Positions 27,846-36,682 of a DNA stretch of 64,000 nt are shown piece after piece. Both the position numbers and the translations under genes were made by a program. Within the stretch, counting starts at the first letter, position 1; each line of letters begins with the position of its first letter. The stretch covers positions 744,001 through 808,000 of the forward strand of contig NZ_CP025000.1 in NCBI RefSeq assembly GCF_002808045.1, written 5' to 3'. Under the pieces are notes generated by a model, which saw nothing but the letters and a program-made list of their open reading frames with translations, had not been told where the DNA came from and did no database searches. Source of the DNA: Idiomarina sp. X4. Lineage in GTDB: Bacteria > Pseudomonadota > Gammaproteobacteria > Enterobacterales > Alteromonadaceae.

Positions 27846-28433
27846 TCAGTTACCGGTGTGGGTTTCCGTTAATTTATCGATTTGATTCAGTAAATATTCC
27901 GCAAATTGCTCTCTTTCAGTTACACACTGCTCGCATAAGTTCAATTGCTCGAACAATCGGGCGCCATGCACCGAGTAAAAAAGCATTCGTCCGACTTGCT
28001 CGCCCAAATGCTGTTCCATCTGCTTTATGGTGTCGTTAACATGGCGCTTTAACGGTTCCAGCAATTCAGGGTTGCTCGCTGCAGCTGCCAGCATTCCACT
28101 TCCTAAACGGGCGCACTCAGCATCCGTATCCAAAGCGGCCAGTAATATACTCTTGGGGGCTTTATTTGGGTCACTATCAAGACGCTTGAGATGCTCTTTT
28201 CTCAACGACTCAAAACGCTCAACACGACGCTGCAACATGGCTTGAAGCAAAGCGTCTTTATTGGCGAAGTGGTAAAGCAAACCGCCTTTACTGATACCGG
28301 TTTTCTGACTCAACGCATCAAACGTCAGGTGTGAAGCTCCCTCACTAGCAACTAAGCTATCCGCAGCATCCAAAATCAGCGCTTTGTTACTGGGGCGACC
28401 AACTTTGTTCTGAGAATCATTTTGGGTTTGCAT
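27846..28433 (-). CDS. TetR/AcrR family transcriptional regulator
   Basis: Predicted dimeric repressor (195 residues). The N-terminal helix-turn-helix domain is clear (GRPSNKALILDAADSLVASEGASHLTFDALSQKTGISKGGLLYHF, about residues 12-56, split here only for reading). The C-terminal ligand domain contains three Cys (LNLCEQC and CARLG) and no family I can name. An upstream TTG (28442) is in frame; ATG 28433 is preferred. It is divergent from kdsD and upstream of mlaF, so either neighbour, or itself, is a plausible target. Confidence 0.88.
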   Translation of the reverse strand: MQTQNDSQNKVGRPSNKALILDAADSLVASEGASHLTFDALSQKTGISKGGLLYHFANKDALLQAMLQRRVERFESLRKEHLKRLDSDPNKAPKSILLAALDTDAECARLGSGMLAAAASNPELLEPLKRHVNDTIKQMEQHLGEQVGRMLFYSVHGARLFEQLNLCEQCVTEREQFAEYLLNQIDKLTETHTGN

Positions 28434-28446
28434 ACACAACACCTTT

Positions 28447-28474
28447 TATAAACCGTCTGGTTGGTATACTAATT
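28447..28474. promoter_or_regulatory. Candidate TetR operator in the tetR/kdsD gap
   Basis: The sequence AACC-GTCT-GGTT lies just upstream of the tetR start, followed by GGTATAC. AACC-N4-GGTT symmetry plus position over the tetR promoter region is the only support; the repeat is short. Confidence 0.3.
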
Positions 28475-28499
28475 AATTTTAGGCAAAATCGCAAGATTT

Positions 28500-28511
28500 C
28501 CGCCTTGGCGG
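28500..28511. promoter_or_regulatory. Palindrome upstream of kdsD
   Basis: CCGCC-TT-GGCGG is a perfect 12-bp inverted repeat about 65 bases before the kdsD ATG. It could be a protein-binding site or a small hairpin; no T run follows. Confidence 0.35.
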
Positions 28512-28573
28512 TAGGCATAACCCAAACGAATAACGTATTATAGCCCCAGTAGACTTAAGATTGGGAAAAAGCA

Positions 28574-29551
28574 ATGAAGCAAGTGACCCAGAACTTTCGC
28601 CAACTAGGGCAGCAAGTCCTGGATATTGAGAAGCAAGCCATTGAAGGGCTTTATGAGTACCTCGATGATAACTTCGATGCGGCCTGTCAGACATTATTTA
28701 ACTGCAAAGGCCGGGTTATTGTGACCGGTATGGGTAAATCAGGGCACATTGGCGGGAAAATAGCTGCCACATTGGCATCAACAGGAACACCATCGTTCTT
28801 CGTGCACCCAGGCGAAGCCAGTCACGGCGACTTAGGCATGGTTGCGGCTCAAGATGTGGTTATTGCTATTTCAAACAGTGGTGAAACGTCAGAGGTTCTG
28901 AACATTTTACCGGTGATTAAACGCCTTGGTGTGCCACTGATTGCAATGACAGGCAAGCCTGAGTCCACTCTGGCTCGGCTTGCAGATACCCACGTGTGCA
29001 TTGCAGTCGCACAGGAAGCCTGTCCATTAGGTTTAGCACCAACAGCGTCCACTACCGCAACATTGGTCATGGGAGACGCTTTAGCCGTCGCACTCCTGAA
29101 TGCGCGAGGTTTTACTGCCGACGACTTTGCTTTGTCTCATCCAGGTGGCTCACTAGGAAAGCGCTTATTACTGCGCCTGCACGACATTATGCACACTGGC
29201 GAACGTATTCCACTAGTGTCAGAAACCGATATTATTCGTGACGCCTTATTAGAGATGTCTCGTAAAGGCCTGGGCATGACCGCAATTACAGATACCCAGG
29301 GCCGGTTGGCCGGTATTTTTACCGATGGTGATTTACGCCGTATTCTGGATAATCAAGTCGATGTGCACAGTACCTCTATTGCTGATGTTATGACGCGTTC
29401 ATGCACGACCGCGAATGCGGACATGCTGGCTGCCGAAGCATTAAAGCTAATGCAAGATCGCAAAATAAACGGACTGATTATTACCGACCATGAAGGTCGC
29501 CCTTGTGGCGCAATGAATATGCATGACTTACTGCAAGCGGGGGTTCTGTAA
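28574..29551 (+). CDS. kdsD: Arabinose-5-phosphate isomerase KdsD
   Basis: Sugar isomerase (325 residues) converting ribulose 5-phosphate to arabinose 5-phosphate, the first step to Kdo of LPS. The SIS domain (GRVIVTGMGKSGHIGGKIAATLASTG at about 48-73, then HPGEASHGDLG) is followed by two CBS domains (about 205-325). First gene of a long plus-strand operon through npr. kdsC follows after one base. Confidence 0.96.
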   Translation: MKQVTQNFRQLGQQVLDIEKQAIEGLYEYLDDNFDAACQTLFNCKGRVIVTGMGKSGHIGGKIAATLASTGTPSFFVHPGEASHGDLGMVAAQDVVIAISNSGETSEVLNILPVIKRLGVPLIAMTGKPESTLARLADTHVCIAVAQEACPLGLAPTASTTATLVMGDALAVALLNARGFTADDFALSHPGGSLGKRLLLRLHDIMHTGERIPLVSETDIIRDALLEMSRKGLGMTAITDTQGRLAGIFTDGDLRRILDNQVDVHSTSIADVMTRSCTTANADMLAAEALKLMQDRKINGLIITDHEGRPCGAMNMHDLLQAGVL

Positions 29552-29552
29552 C

Positions 29553-30107
29553 ATGGAGTGTATTAATACCTGGTATGGGGACATTGAAAAACAATTGTTT
29601 GAGCGTTTCTCACAGGTTCGGCTGTTAATTCTCGACGTCGATGGTGTTTTTTCGGACGGTCGAATATACCTTGGCAACGATGGTGAAGAGCTGAAAGCTT
29701 TCCACACTCGGGACGGCTTTGGTATGAAAGCACTTAAGAATGCGGGCATACAGACAGCCGTCATCACCGGTCGCCAATCCAGCATCGTTGAACGTCGGAT
29801 GCAGCATTTAGACGTGTCTGACATCTATCAGGGACAAGTCGACAAAACCCAGGCATTTAATGAGCTTCTGACTCATCACAGCGTGAATGCTGAACAGACT
29901 GCCTATGTCGGAGACGACACACCCGATCTTCCGCTGATACAGCAGGCCGGCATTGGTGTTGCAGTAAAAGACGCGCACCCTTCTATTCAGCAGCAAGCTC
30001 AATACATTACCCGCTGTGCCGGTGGCTTTGGCGCGGTTCGTGAGGTGTGTGACTTGATTATGTTAAGCCAGGGGCTTTTGCATGACGCCAAAGGAGCCAG
30101 TGTGTGA
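29553..30107 (+). CDS. kdsC: 3-deoxy-D-manno-octulosonate 8-phosphate phosphatase KdsC
   Basis: HAD phosphatase (184 residues) that removes phosphate from Kdo-8-phosphate. HAD motif I LDVDGVFSDG, motif II TGRQS and motif III YVGDDTPDLP are intact. The frame extends back to an ATG at 29523 inside kdsD, but ATG 29553 follows AAGCGGGGG and the kdsD stop and gives a normal length. Its stop overlaps the lptC start. Confidence 0.96.
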   Translation: MECINTWYGDIEKQLFERFSQVRLLILDVDGVFSDGRIYLGNDGEELKAFHTRDGFGMKALKNAGIQTAVITGRQSSIVERRMQHLDVSDIYQGQVDKTQAFNELLTHHSVNAEQTAYVGDDTPDLPLIQQAGIGVAVKDAHPSIQQQAQYITRCAGGFGAVREVCDLIMLSQGLLHDAKGASV

Positions 30108-30667
30108 ATTGGCGCATCGTCGGTATTATCGTTCTTCTGTTTGGTGCCGGACTACTGCTCGTTCTGCGCCCCTTTAGTGACGATGGCAGAGAAAGCGCTG
30201 CCACGGCGACAAAACTGATGCAGCCAGATTTTACCGCCTACGGACTTGAAACCAAAATATTCGAAAGTGATGGCGTCCTGGCGCATAAGATTCGCTCAGA
30301 AGAAATGGCTCACTACAACCAAATAGGTTTAACCGAGCTCAAGCAGCCTCAATACTCAATATTTTCGGAAGACGGCACAGAGACCTGGCAAGTCACCGCC
30401 GAGCAAGGTACCTTTTACGATGATAAAACGCTGATTCTGGAGCGTAGCGTTGAAATATTAGCGTTGCAGGAAAGTTCTCCCATACAGCGCGTTATGACAG
30501 AATATCTGGTTATCGACTTAGCCAATGAATCAATGAGCACTGAATACCCGGTATTAATGCGAGGTCCGCAAGTGGAAGTTCGCGGAGATGGTTTAAGCGC
30601 CGACATGAGCGCAGAAATGATGGAGTTAAAACGACATGTTAAAACGGTTTTCCAGCCTAAGTCTTAG
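30104..30667 (+). CDS. lptC: LPS export protein LptC
   Basis: Bitopic inner-membrane protein (187 residues) that receives LPS from LptB2FG and hands it to LptA. One N-terminal membrane segment (about residues 4-22) precedes a periplasmic beta-jellyroll. The start is GTG at 30104, overlapping the kdsC stop (GTGA), with AAGGAG upstream. lptA begins inside its 3' end with a 32-base overlap. Confidence 0.94.
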   Translation: MNWRIVGIIVLLFGAGLLLVLRPFSDDGRESAATATKLMQPDFTAYGLETKIFESDGVLAHKIRSEEMAHYNQIGLTELKQPQYSIFSEDGTETWQVTAEQGTFYDDKTLILERSVEILALQESSPIQRVMTEYLVIDLANESMSTEYPVLMRGPQVEVRGDGLSADMSAEMMELKRHVKTVFQPKS

Positions 30668-31172
30668 CTTTTTTGTGCTTATCGCATTGCCTTTGACGGC
30701 GATGGCGCAAGGAAAGGCTGACTTTAAAAAGCCGATGGAAGTCGAGTCAAGCCATGAGCAATTCGACATAAAAAACAATAAGTTAGTACTTACTGACAAT
30801 GTTGTTATCCGTCAGGGCACACTACTTATTAAGGCGGACCGACTCGAAGCCTCTGCCAGCGAAAGCGGCGAGCAGGCGGACACCTTTATTGCAGAAGGTT
30901 CACCGGCAACCTACACGCAGACCCTGGAAAACGGCAACGATATTAGCGCTCAGGCAAATAAAATAACCTACTTCCAAGTCGAACAACGTCTCGAGCTCAG
31001 CGGGGACGCGAAAATCTCTCAGGGCACAAGCAGTTCAAGCGGTGATACGATCGTCTACGACTTAGCCGCACAGACGATCTCTGCAAGCAGCTCTGATGCC
31101 GATAACGGGCGCGTAATTACGATATTTACGCCGAAAACAAAAGACGACAAAACCGACAACGAGAACCCTTAA
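30636..31172 (+). CDS. lptA: Periplasmic LPS bridge protein LptA
   Basis: Periplasmic protein (178 residues) that polymerises into the bridge carrying LPS to LptD. A signal peptide ends near residue 25 ([11 protein letters not shown]), followed by the OstA/LptA jellyroll with [23 protein letters not shown] polar Lys/Asp-rich tail ends the protein. It overlaps lptC and is 2 bases from lptB. Confidence 0.95.
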   Translation: MLKRFSSLSLSFFVLIALPLTAMAQGKADFKKPMEVESSHEQFDIKNNKLVLTDNVVIRQGTLLIKADRLEASASESGEQADTFIAEGSPATYTQTLENGNDISAQANKITYFQVEQRLELSGDAKISQGTSSSSGDTIVYDLAAQTISASSSDADNGRVITIFTPKTKDDKTDNENP

Positions 31173-31174
31173 TT

Positions 31175-31900
31175 ATGGCCACCTTACGAGTCAAACATCT
31201 TGCCAAAAGCTTTAAGCGTCGTCAGGTTGTAAAGGACGTTAGCCTGGAGGTCAGTCAGGGCCAGATTATTGGGCTCTTAGGGCCCAATGGTGCGGGGAAA
31301 ACAACGACGTTTTATATGATTGTCGGCTTAATCAACAGCGACAAAGGCCAGATTTTACTAGACAAAGACGACCTAACGTCTCTGCCAATGCATGAGCGTG
31401 CTCGCCGCGGAATTGGTTATCTACCGCAAGAAGCATCGATTTTCAGAAAGCTGACCGTGCGCGATAACCTGATGGCGATATTAGAAACCCGTAAAGAGCT
31501 TTCAGCGGACGCTCGCGAAGAACAGCTCGACTCGCTTCTTGAAGAGTTCAATATTGGTCATATTGCGAACAGTCTGGGGATGAGCTTATCCGGCGGTGAG
31601 AGACGTCGTGTCGAAATTGCCCGCGCCCTTGCCGCAGAGCCCACGTTTATTCTTCTGGATGAGCCCTTTGCAGGCGTCGACCCAATTTCGGTTATCGACA
31701 TTAAGAAAATTGTTGAACATTTAAAGCAGCGTGGTATTGGTGTACTTATTACAGACCACAATGTCAGAGAAACCTTGTCCGTTTGTGAGCATGCGTACAT
31801 TGTTAGTCACGGAGAACTTATTGCCAGCGGAGATGCAGAAAGTATATTATCGAATCAACAGGTTAAAGATGTTTACCTCGGTGAGCAGTTCACCCTTTAA
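31175..31900 (+). CDS. lptB: LPS export ABC transporter ATPase LptB
   Basis: Cytoplasmic ATPase (241 residues) that powers extraction of LPS from the inner membrane with LptFG (not in this window). Walker [11 protein letters not shown]-loop LPQEAS, signature LSGGERRR, Walker [12 protein letters not shown] and the switch His (ITDHN) are all present. Position between lptA and rpoN is conserved across gammaproteobacteria. Confidence 0.97.
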   Translation: MATLRVKHLAKSFKRRQVVKDVSLEVSQGQIIGLLGPNGAGKTTTFYMIVGLINSDKGQILLDKDDLTSLPMHERARRGIGYLPQEASIFRKLTVRDNLMAILETRKELSADAREEQLDSLLEEFNIGHIANSLGMSLSGGERRRVEIARALAAEPTFILLDEPFAGVDPISVIDIKKIVEHLKQRGIGVLITDHNVRETLSVCEHAYIVSHGELIASGDAESILSNQQVKDVYLGEQFTL

Positions 31901-31921
31901 CGTGATACCGGGACGATAACC

Positions 31922-33382
31922 ATGAGACAAAGTCTGCAGCTAAAAATTGGTCAGCAACTGACCATGACGCCTCAGTTACAACAAGCGATACGCTTGCTGC
32001 AGCTTTCTTCGCTCGACTTACAGGCTGAAATTCAGGACGCGCTGGACAATAACCCGTTACTGGAAGTTGAAAGCGAACAACCTCATGACGGTGACAGCAC
32101 CGACTCCCCTCATTCGTCAAATAAAGACGACAGTCAGCGTGAAACCTCCGATGTTATAAAAACTCAGGAAATGCCAGAAGACCTCCCTGTGGACAGCACA
32201 TGGGATGATACCTATTCATCGTCGACTCCTGCTACCGGAGCGGCCTCAAACGGCAAATCCTACGACGGTGACTATGAGGTGTACCAAGGCTCAACGAGCG
32301 AGTCTTTGCAAGACCATCTGATTTGGCAAATGCAACTGTCGCACTTTTCTGAAGAAGACACTGCGATTGGCGAAGCCATTATCGAAGCCATTGACGACAA
32401 TGGTTATTTAACAACGAATATTGAAGACATTATTGAGTCTGTGCGCTTACCCGAGGTTGGCGAAGAAGAAGTCTGCATGGTACTCAAGCGCATCCAACAC
32501 TTTGACCCAGTCGGTGTCGGCGCACGTACCGTCAGCGAGTGCCTGGCGATTCAATTACGACAACTGGACGACAGCACGCCGTTTAAGCTCGCTGCTATCA
32601 CTCTGGTTAGCGAGCATATGGACTTGCTGGGCAACCGAGACTTCCGCAATATCCAGAAAAAGCTCAAATTAACCGAAAATGACTTACGTGAAGTCATGCG
32701 GCTGATTCAGCAAATGCACCCGCACCCGGGCGAACAAGTTGCTCAACAAGAAGTTGAGTACGTGATTCCTGACGTTGCGGTCATGAAAAAGAATGGTCGC
32801 TGGGTGGTCGAATTAAACCCGGATAGCGTACCTAAATTAAAGGTCAATGAAGAATACGCGGCACTGAGTAAAGCGGCGAAGTCCTCGGCAGACAGTCAGT
32901 ACATTAAAAACCATACACAGGAAGCGCGTTGGTTTATTAAAAGTCTGGAGAGTCGCAATGAAACGCTGTTGAAAGTTGCCAACTGTATTGTTCAGCGCCA
33001 GCAGGGCTTTTTTGAGTACGGTGAAGAGGCCATGAAACCAATGGTACTCAATGATGTCGCTGAAGCCGTGGAAATGCATGAAAGCACCATTTCACGGGTA
33101 ACAACGCAGAAGTTTCTGCACTGCCCACGAGGCATTTTTGAATTAAAATACTTTTTCTCTAGCCATGTCAGTACAGAAGGTGGAGGTGAGTGTTCAAGTA
33201 CCGCAATACGTGCTTTAATTAAGAAGTTAGTCGCTGCAGAAAACCGTAGCAAACCATTAAGCGACAGCAAAATCGCTGAACTGATAGCCGAGCAAGGCAT
33301 CAAAGTAGCGAGGAGGACAATTGCGAAGTACCGGGAATCACTGAATATTCCCTCATCGAGTCAACGCAAGAGTCTTTTATAA
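31922..33382 (+). CDS. rpoN: RNA polymerase sigma-54 factor RpoN
   Basis: Alternative sigma factor (486 residues) for -24/-12 promoters. The Gln- and Leu-rich region I ([20 protein letters not shown]) interacts with enhancer-binding activators; an acidic region II follows (about 55-110). The C-terminal RpoN box reads [20 protein letters not shown]. It is followed by hpf-ptsN-rapZ-npr as in most relatives. Confidence 0.97.
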   Translation: MRQSLQLKIGQQLTMTPQLQQAIRLLQLSSLDLQAEIQDALDNNPLLEVESEQPHDGDSTDSPHSSNKDDSQRETSDVIKTQEMPEDLPVDSTWDDTYSSSTPATGAASNGKSYDGDYEVYQGSTSESLQDHLIWQMQLSHFSEEDTAIGEAIIEAIDDNGYLTTNIEDIIESVRLPEVGEEEVCMVLKRIQHFDPVGVGARTVSECLAIQLRQLDDSTPFKLAAITLVSEHMDLLGNRDFRNIQKKLKLTENDLREVMRLIQQMHPHPGEQVAQQEVEYVIPDVAVMKKNGRWVVELNPDSVPKLKVNEEYAALSKAAKSSADSQYIKNHTQEARWFIKSLESRNETLLKVANCIVQRQQGFFEYGEEAMKPMVLNDVAEAVEMHESTISRVTTQKFLHCPRGIFELKYFFSSHVSTEGGGECSSTAIRALIKKLVAAENRSKPLSDSKIAELIAEQGIKVARRTIAKYRESLNIPSSSQRKSLL

Positions 33383-33408
33383 CTTGTAAACTGCAGAAGG
33401 AAGACGTT

Positions 33409-33696
33409 ATGCAAATTAATCTTACTGGTCATCATATCGATATCACTGAGTCTCTACGTGAGTATGTGGACACAAAATTTGCTAAGTTAGAGCGCCATTT
33501 TGACCATATCACCAACGTTCACGTCATCCTTAATGTTGAAAAAACGAATCAAAAAGCGGAAGCTACCGTGCACCTGAACGGCGGCGAGATTTTCGCTGAC
33601 TCTGTTCACGATGATATGTACGCAGCCATTGATGGTTTAATCGATAAGCTTGACCGTCAGGTTATTAAACACAAAGAAAAAATGAAAAAGCATTAG
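33409..33696 (+). CDS. hpf: Ribosome hibernation promoting factor HPF (short form)
   Basis: Short HPF/YfiA family protein (95 residues) that binds the 30S decoding centre and promotes ribosome dimers in stationary phase. QINLTGHHIDITESLREYVDTKFAKLERHFD and the C-terminal DDMYAAIDGLIDKLDRQV motif are typical. The C-terminal extension of the long form is absent. It lies 26 bases after rpoN. Confidence 0.96.
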   Translation: MQINLTGHHIDITESLREYVDTKFAKLERHFDHITNVHVILNVEKTNQKAEATVHLNGGEIFADSVHDDMYAAIDGLIDKLDRQVIKHKEKMKKH

Positions 33697-33699
33697 TCC

Positions 33700-34170
33700 A
33701 TGCAAATAAGTGAGTTGTTAAGCCCCGACTGCACCAGGTGTGCAGTCGAGGGTGCAAGTAAAAAGCGGTTATTAGAAACCATTAGCCAAATTGTCGCGCC
33801 AAAACTGTCAGGCATTACTCGTCATGACATTTTTGAAAGCTTGGTTAACCGTGAACGCTTAGGAAGTACCGGTATTGGTTTAGGTATTGCTATTCCTCAT
33901 GGGCGACTCGCTAAAGCCAGCCATCCGGTTGCGGTGTTATTGACGTTAGACGAGCCAATCGAGTTTGACGCGATTGATAACCAACCTGTGGACATTATTT
34001 TTGCGCTGTTAGTGCCAGAGTCAGAGCATGAAAATCATTTGCAGACATTAGCAGCCGTTGCCCGTCGCATGAATGACAAAGACTGCACCCGCGCGCTTCG
34101 GAACGCTGAAAGTGACAACGCACTTTATCAATTATTTATTGGGGAAGGTGAAGATAAGCCATGCAACTGA
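33700..34170 (+). CDS. ptsN: Nitrogen-PTS EIIA protein PtsN
   Basis: EIIA-Ntr (156 residues), end of the regulatory nitrogen phosphotransferase relay; controls potassium uptake and other targets in relatives. The phosphorylated His lies in GLGIAIPHGRL. It overlaps rapZ by 10 bases and sits 3 bases after hpf. Confidence 0.96.
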   Translation: MQISELLSPDCTRCAVEGASKKRLLETISQIVAPKLSGITRHDIFESLVNRERLGSTGIGLGIAIPHGRLAKASHPVAVLLTLDEPIEFDAIDNQPVDIIFALLVPESEHENHLQTLAAVARRMNDKDCTRALRNAESDNALYQLFIGEGEDKPCN

Positions 34171-35012
34171 TTATTGTCAGTGGTCGCTCGGGATCGGGTA
34201 AAACTATCGCCCTTCGAGTACTCGAGGATCTTGGCTTTTACTGCGTCGACAACTTACCCATTAGCCTACTTCCCACGCTGGTTCATGCGGTCATGGAGCA
34301 GTATTCAAAAATTGCCATCAGCATTGACGTTAGAAACCTGCCCGAACATTCGGAAGAGCTGCTTGACTCGCTAAACTTTTTACCCAAAGGGGTTGAACCA
34401 GAAGTACTGTTCATTGATGCCGACGACAACACCTTACTAAAACGCTTTGGTGAAACACGCCGTTTGCACCCGCTCTCACAAAAGGAGTTACCTTTAGTTG
34501 ATGCGCTTCAGGCAGAACGGAAGTTGCTCGAACCAATTATGGAGCGCGCCACCTGGCGCCTGGACAGCAGCGACTTATCGTTACACCAGTTAAGTGAAGA
34601 AGTGCGCGAGCGTGTGCTCGGCCGAGCAGACAAAAAACTGATTATCGTTTTTCAGTCTTTTGGTTTTAAGTATGGACTGCCGAAAGACGCTGATTTTGTA
34701 TTTGATGCACGCATATTACCAAACCCGCACTGGCAACCTGAACTGAAGTTGCTAACCGGCTTAGATGCAGACGTACAGCATTATTTTCGCCAACAGCCGT
34801 TGGTCACGAAGTTTGTCTATCAGCTCGAAAACTTTTTAGGCACTTGGCTGCCTCACTTTCAACGCAGTAACCGCAGCTATTTAACGATTGCGACAGGCTG
34901 TACTGGTGGGCAGCATCGCTCCGTTTATATTTCACAGCAGTTAGCGGAGCGCTTTGAACAAAAATCAGTGAAAGTTCAGGTTCGTCACCGGGAGTTAAAG
35001 CAGCATGAGTAA
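34161..35012 (+). CDS. rapZ: RNase adapter protein RapZ
   Basis: Nucleotide-binding RNA-binding protein (283 residues) that in E. coli directs RNase E to the GlmZ small RNA and so tunes amino-sugar synthesis. Walker A GRSGSGKT (residues 7-14) and the C-terminal CTGGQHRSVYISQQLAERF motif are conserved. It overlaps ptsN upstream and npr downstream. Confidence 0.96.
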   Translation: MQLIIVSGRSGSGKTIALRVLEDLGFYCVDNLPISLLPTLVHAVMEQYSKIAISIDVRNLPEHSEELLDSLNFLPKGVEPEVLFIDADDNTLLKRFGETRRLHPLSQKELPLVDALQAERKLLEPIMERATWRLDSSDLSLHQLSEEVRERVLGRADKKLIIVFQSFGFKYGLPKDADFVFDARILPNPHWQPELKLLTGLDADVQHYFRQQPLVTKFVYQLENFLGTWLPHFQRSNRSYLTIATGCTGGQHRSVYISQQLAERFEQKSVKVQVRHRELKQHE

Positions 35013-35280
35013 AGCTTGCAAGACGCTTGTTATACGCAATAAACTGGGCCTTCATGCTAGGGCTGCGACCAAACTTGCGCAGCTCACACAGTCATTCAAG
35101 TCAGAAATTACCGTTCAGCAGGGTGAACAATGCGTTAACGCTGCCAGTGTGATGTGCTTAATGCTGCTCGCCAGCCAACAAGGCAAGTCGGTCGAAGTTT
35201 GTGCCGAAGGCGATGATGCAGAAGACGCATTAGTAGCGGTGAGCGAATTGTTCGAAGATCGCTTTGAGGAAAACGAGTAA
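35005..35280 (+). CDS. npr: Phosphocarrier protein NPr (PtsO)
   Basis: HPr-like carrier (91 residues) of the nitrogen PTS, passing phosphate from PtsP to PtsN. The active His is in RNKLGLHARAATKLAQL, and the regulatory helix AASVMCLMLLAS is typical of NPr rather than sugar HPr. It overlaps rapZ by 8 bases. Confidence 0.95.
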   Translation: MSKACKTLVIRNKLGLHARAATKLAQLTQSFKSEITVQQGEQCVNAASVMCLMLLASQQGKSVEVCAEGDDAEDALVAVSELFEDRFEENE

Positions 35281-35283
35281 CCA

Positions 35284-36645
35284 ATGATAGCCGAGCTGTC
35301 CGATAAAGAATACGCCATGCAACGAATTCAGGAGGTTAACTCTGCGTTAGCCGACGGTATGTTCGTGGCAGCTCGACGCATGCTGCACAACATGCCGGCC
35401 TGCGATGTCGCTTTACTACTAGAGTCTTCTCCACCGAAAAGCCGTTCTAAAATCTGGAAGCTGGTCGATATTGACGAGCACGGTGAAATTCTTGAAGAGC
35501 TGAACGAAGAAGTTCAGAAAGACATCATTCGTCAAATGGCGCCAGAAAACCTGGCGGCAGCGACCGAAGGCATGGACACCGATGACCTCGCCTACGTTCT
35601 GCGTGGTTTGCCGGAGCCGGTGTATCAGGAAGTCTTAAAGTCGATGGACGAAGGCGACCGTGAGCGGGCAGAAACTGCTCTTTCCTACGCAGAGGACAGC
35701 GCTGGCGGTATCATGAATACCGATACCATTACGGTACGCTCAGACGTCACTATCGACGTTGTATTGCGTTATCTGCGTCTTAAAGGCGAATTGCCCGAAG
35801 CAACCGATAAACTCTATGTCGTTGATCGCAATGAGAAAGTCACTGGTGAGATTTCGTTGACTCAGTTACTTACAGTCGACCCCAGCCGCCGCATCGATGA
35901 AATTATGTCATCGGATATTACGACCATACCCGTCGATATGGAAGAAACCGAAGTGGCTAAGCTTTTTGAGCGACATGACTGGGTTTCTGCACCGGTTGTC
36001 GATAGTGAGCAACAACTTGTGGGTCGTATTACGATCGATGATGTAGTTGATATTATTCGTGAAGAAGCTCAGCACTCGATGCTCAGTATGGCGGGCTTGG
36101 AAGATGACGAGGATACCTTTGCGCCGGTATTGAAAAGTACCCGCCGCCGTACCGTATGGCTTGCGGTTAACTTGGTGACAGCCTTATTAGCCGCCATGGT
36201 CAGTTCACTGTTTGAAGACATACTGGCGCAAATGGCCATACTGGCTATTTTGAACACCATAGTTCCTAGTATGGGCGGCATTGCCGGTAGTCAAACCTTA
36301 ACACTGGTTATTCGAGGTATGGCGCTCGGCCATATCGGATCCAGTAACTCCCGATGGTTAATCGGTAAAGAGCTCGCGATAGGCTTCTTAAACGGCGTAA
36401 TATGGTCGGTGCTTATTGCTGCAGTCGTTGCGCTTTGGAAGCAAGACTTACTGGTTGGCGGTATTATCGCGTTCGCTATGATGATGAACCTATTAGCCGC
36501 AGGGCTGGCGGGGGCAACCGTTCCGCTTATGTTGAAGCGTTTTAACATTGACCCTGCACTTGCCGGTGGCGTAATTTTAACCACGGTGACCGATGTCGTC
36601 GGTATTTTCGCCTTCCTTGGCTCAGCGACTCTCCTGCTTTCTTAA
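35284..36645 (+). CDS. mgtE: Magnesium transporter MgtE
   Basis: Homodimeric Mg2+ channel (453 residues). It has the N-terminal MgtE domain of helical repeats (about 1-130), two CBS domains (about 135-260) that sense Mg2+, and five C-terminal membrane helices with the signature PSMGGIAGSQT. It is 3 bases after npr and is the last gene of the run; a link to the PTS genes is positional only. No Mg2+ riboswitch is visible because there is no leader. Confidence 0.95.
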   Translation: MIAELSDKEYAMQRIQEVNSALADGMFVAARRMLHNMPACDVALLLESSPPKSRSKIWKLVDIDEHGEILEELNEEVQKDIIRQMAPENLAAATEGMDTDDLAYVLRGLPEPVYQEVLKSMDEGDRERAETALSYAEDSAGGIMNTDTITVRSDVTIDVVLRYLRLKGELPEATDKLYVVDRNEKVTGEISLTQLLTVDPSRRIDEIMSSDITTIPVDMEETEVAKLFERHDWVSAPVVDSEQQLVGRITIDDVVDIIREEAQHSMLSMAGLEDDEDTFAPVLKSTRRRTVWLAVNLVTALLAAMVSSLFEDILAQMAILAILNTIVPSMGGIAGSQTLTLVIRGMALGHIGSSNSRWLIGKELAIGFLNGVIWSVLIAAVVALWKQDLLVGGIIAFAMMMNLLAAGLAGATVPLMLKRFNIDPALAGGVILTTVTDVVGIFAFLGSATLLLS

Positions 36646-36663
36646 GCGCCTTAGTGTTGTAAA

Positions 36664-36682
36664 GGCAGGCTAATGACCTGCC
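36664..36682. terminator. Hairpin between mgtE and pmbA
   Basis: GGCAGG/CCTGCC with a 7-base loop lies between the convergent genes and overlaps the pmbA stop. On the minus strand it is followed by TTTACAAC, a short T run; weak bidirectional terminator. Confidence 0.5.

Noticed and set aside
35200..35283. Magnesium riboswitch upstream of mgtE
   Set aside because: mgtE starts 3 bases after npr, so there is no leader to hold one.
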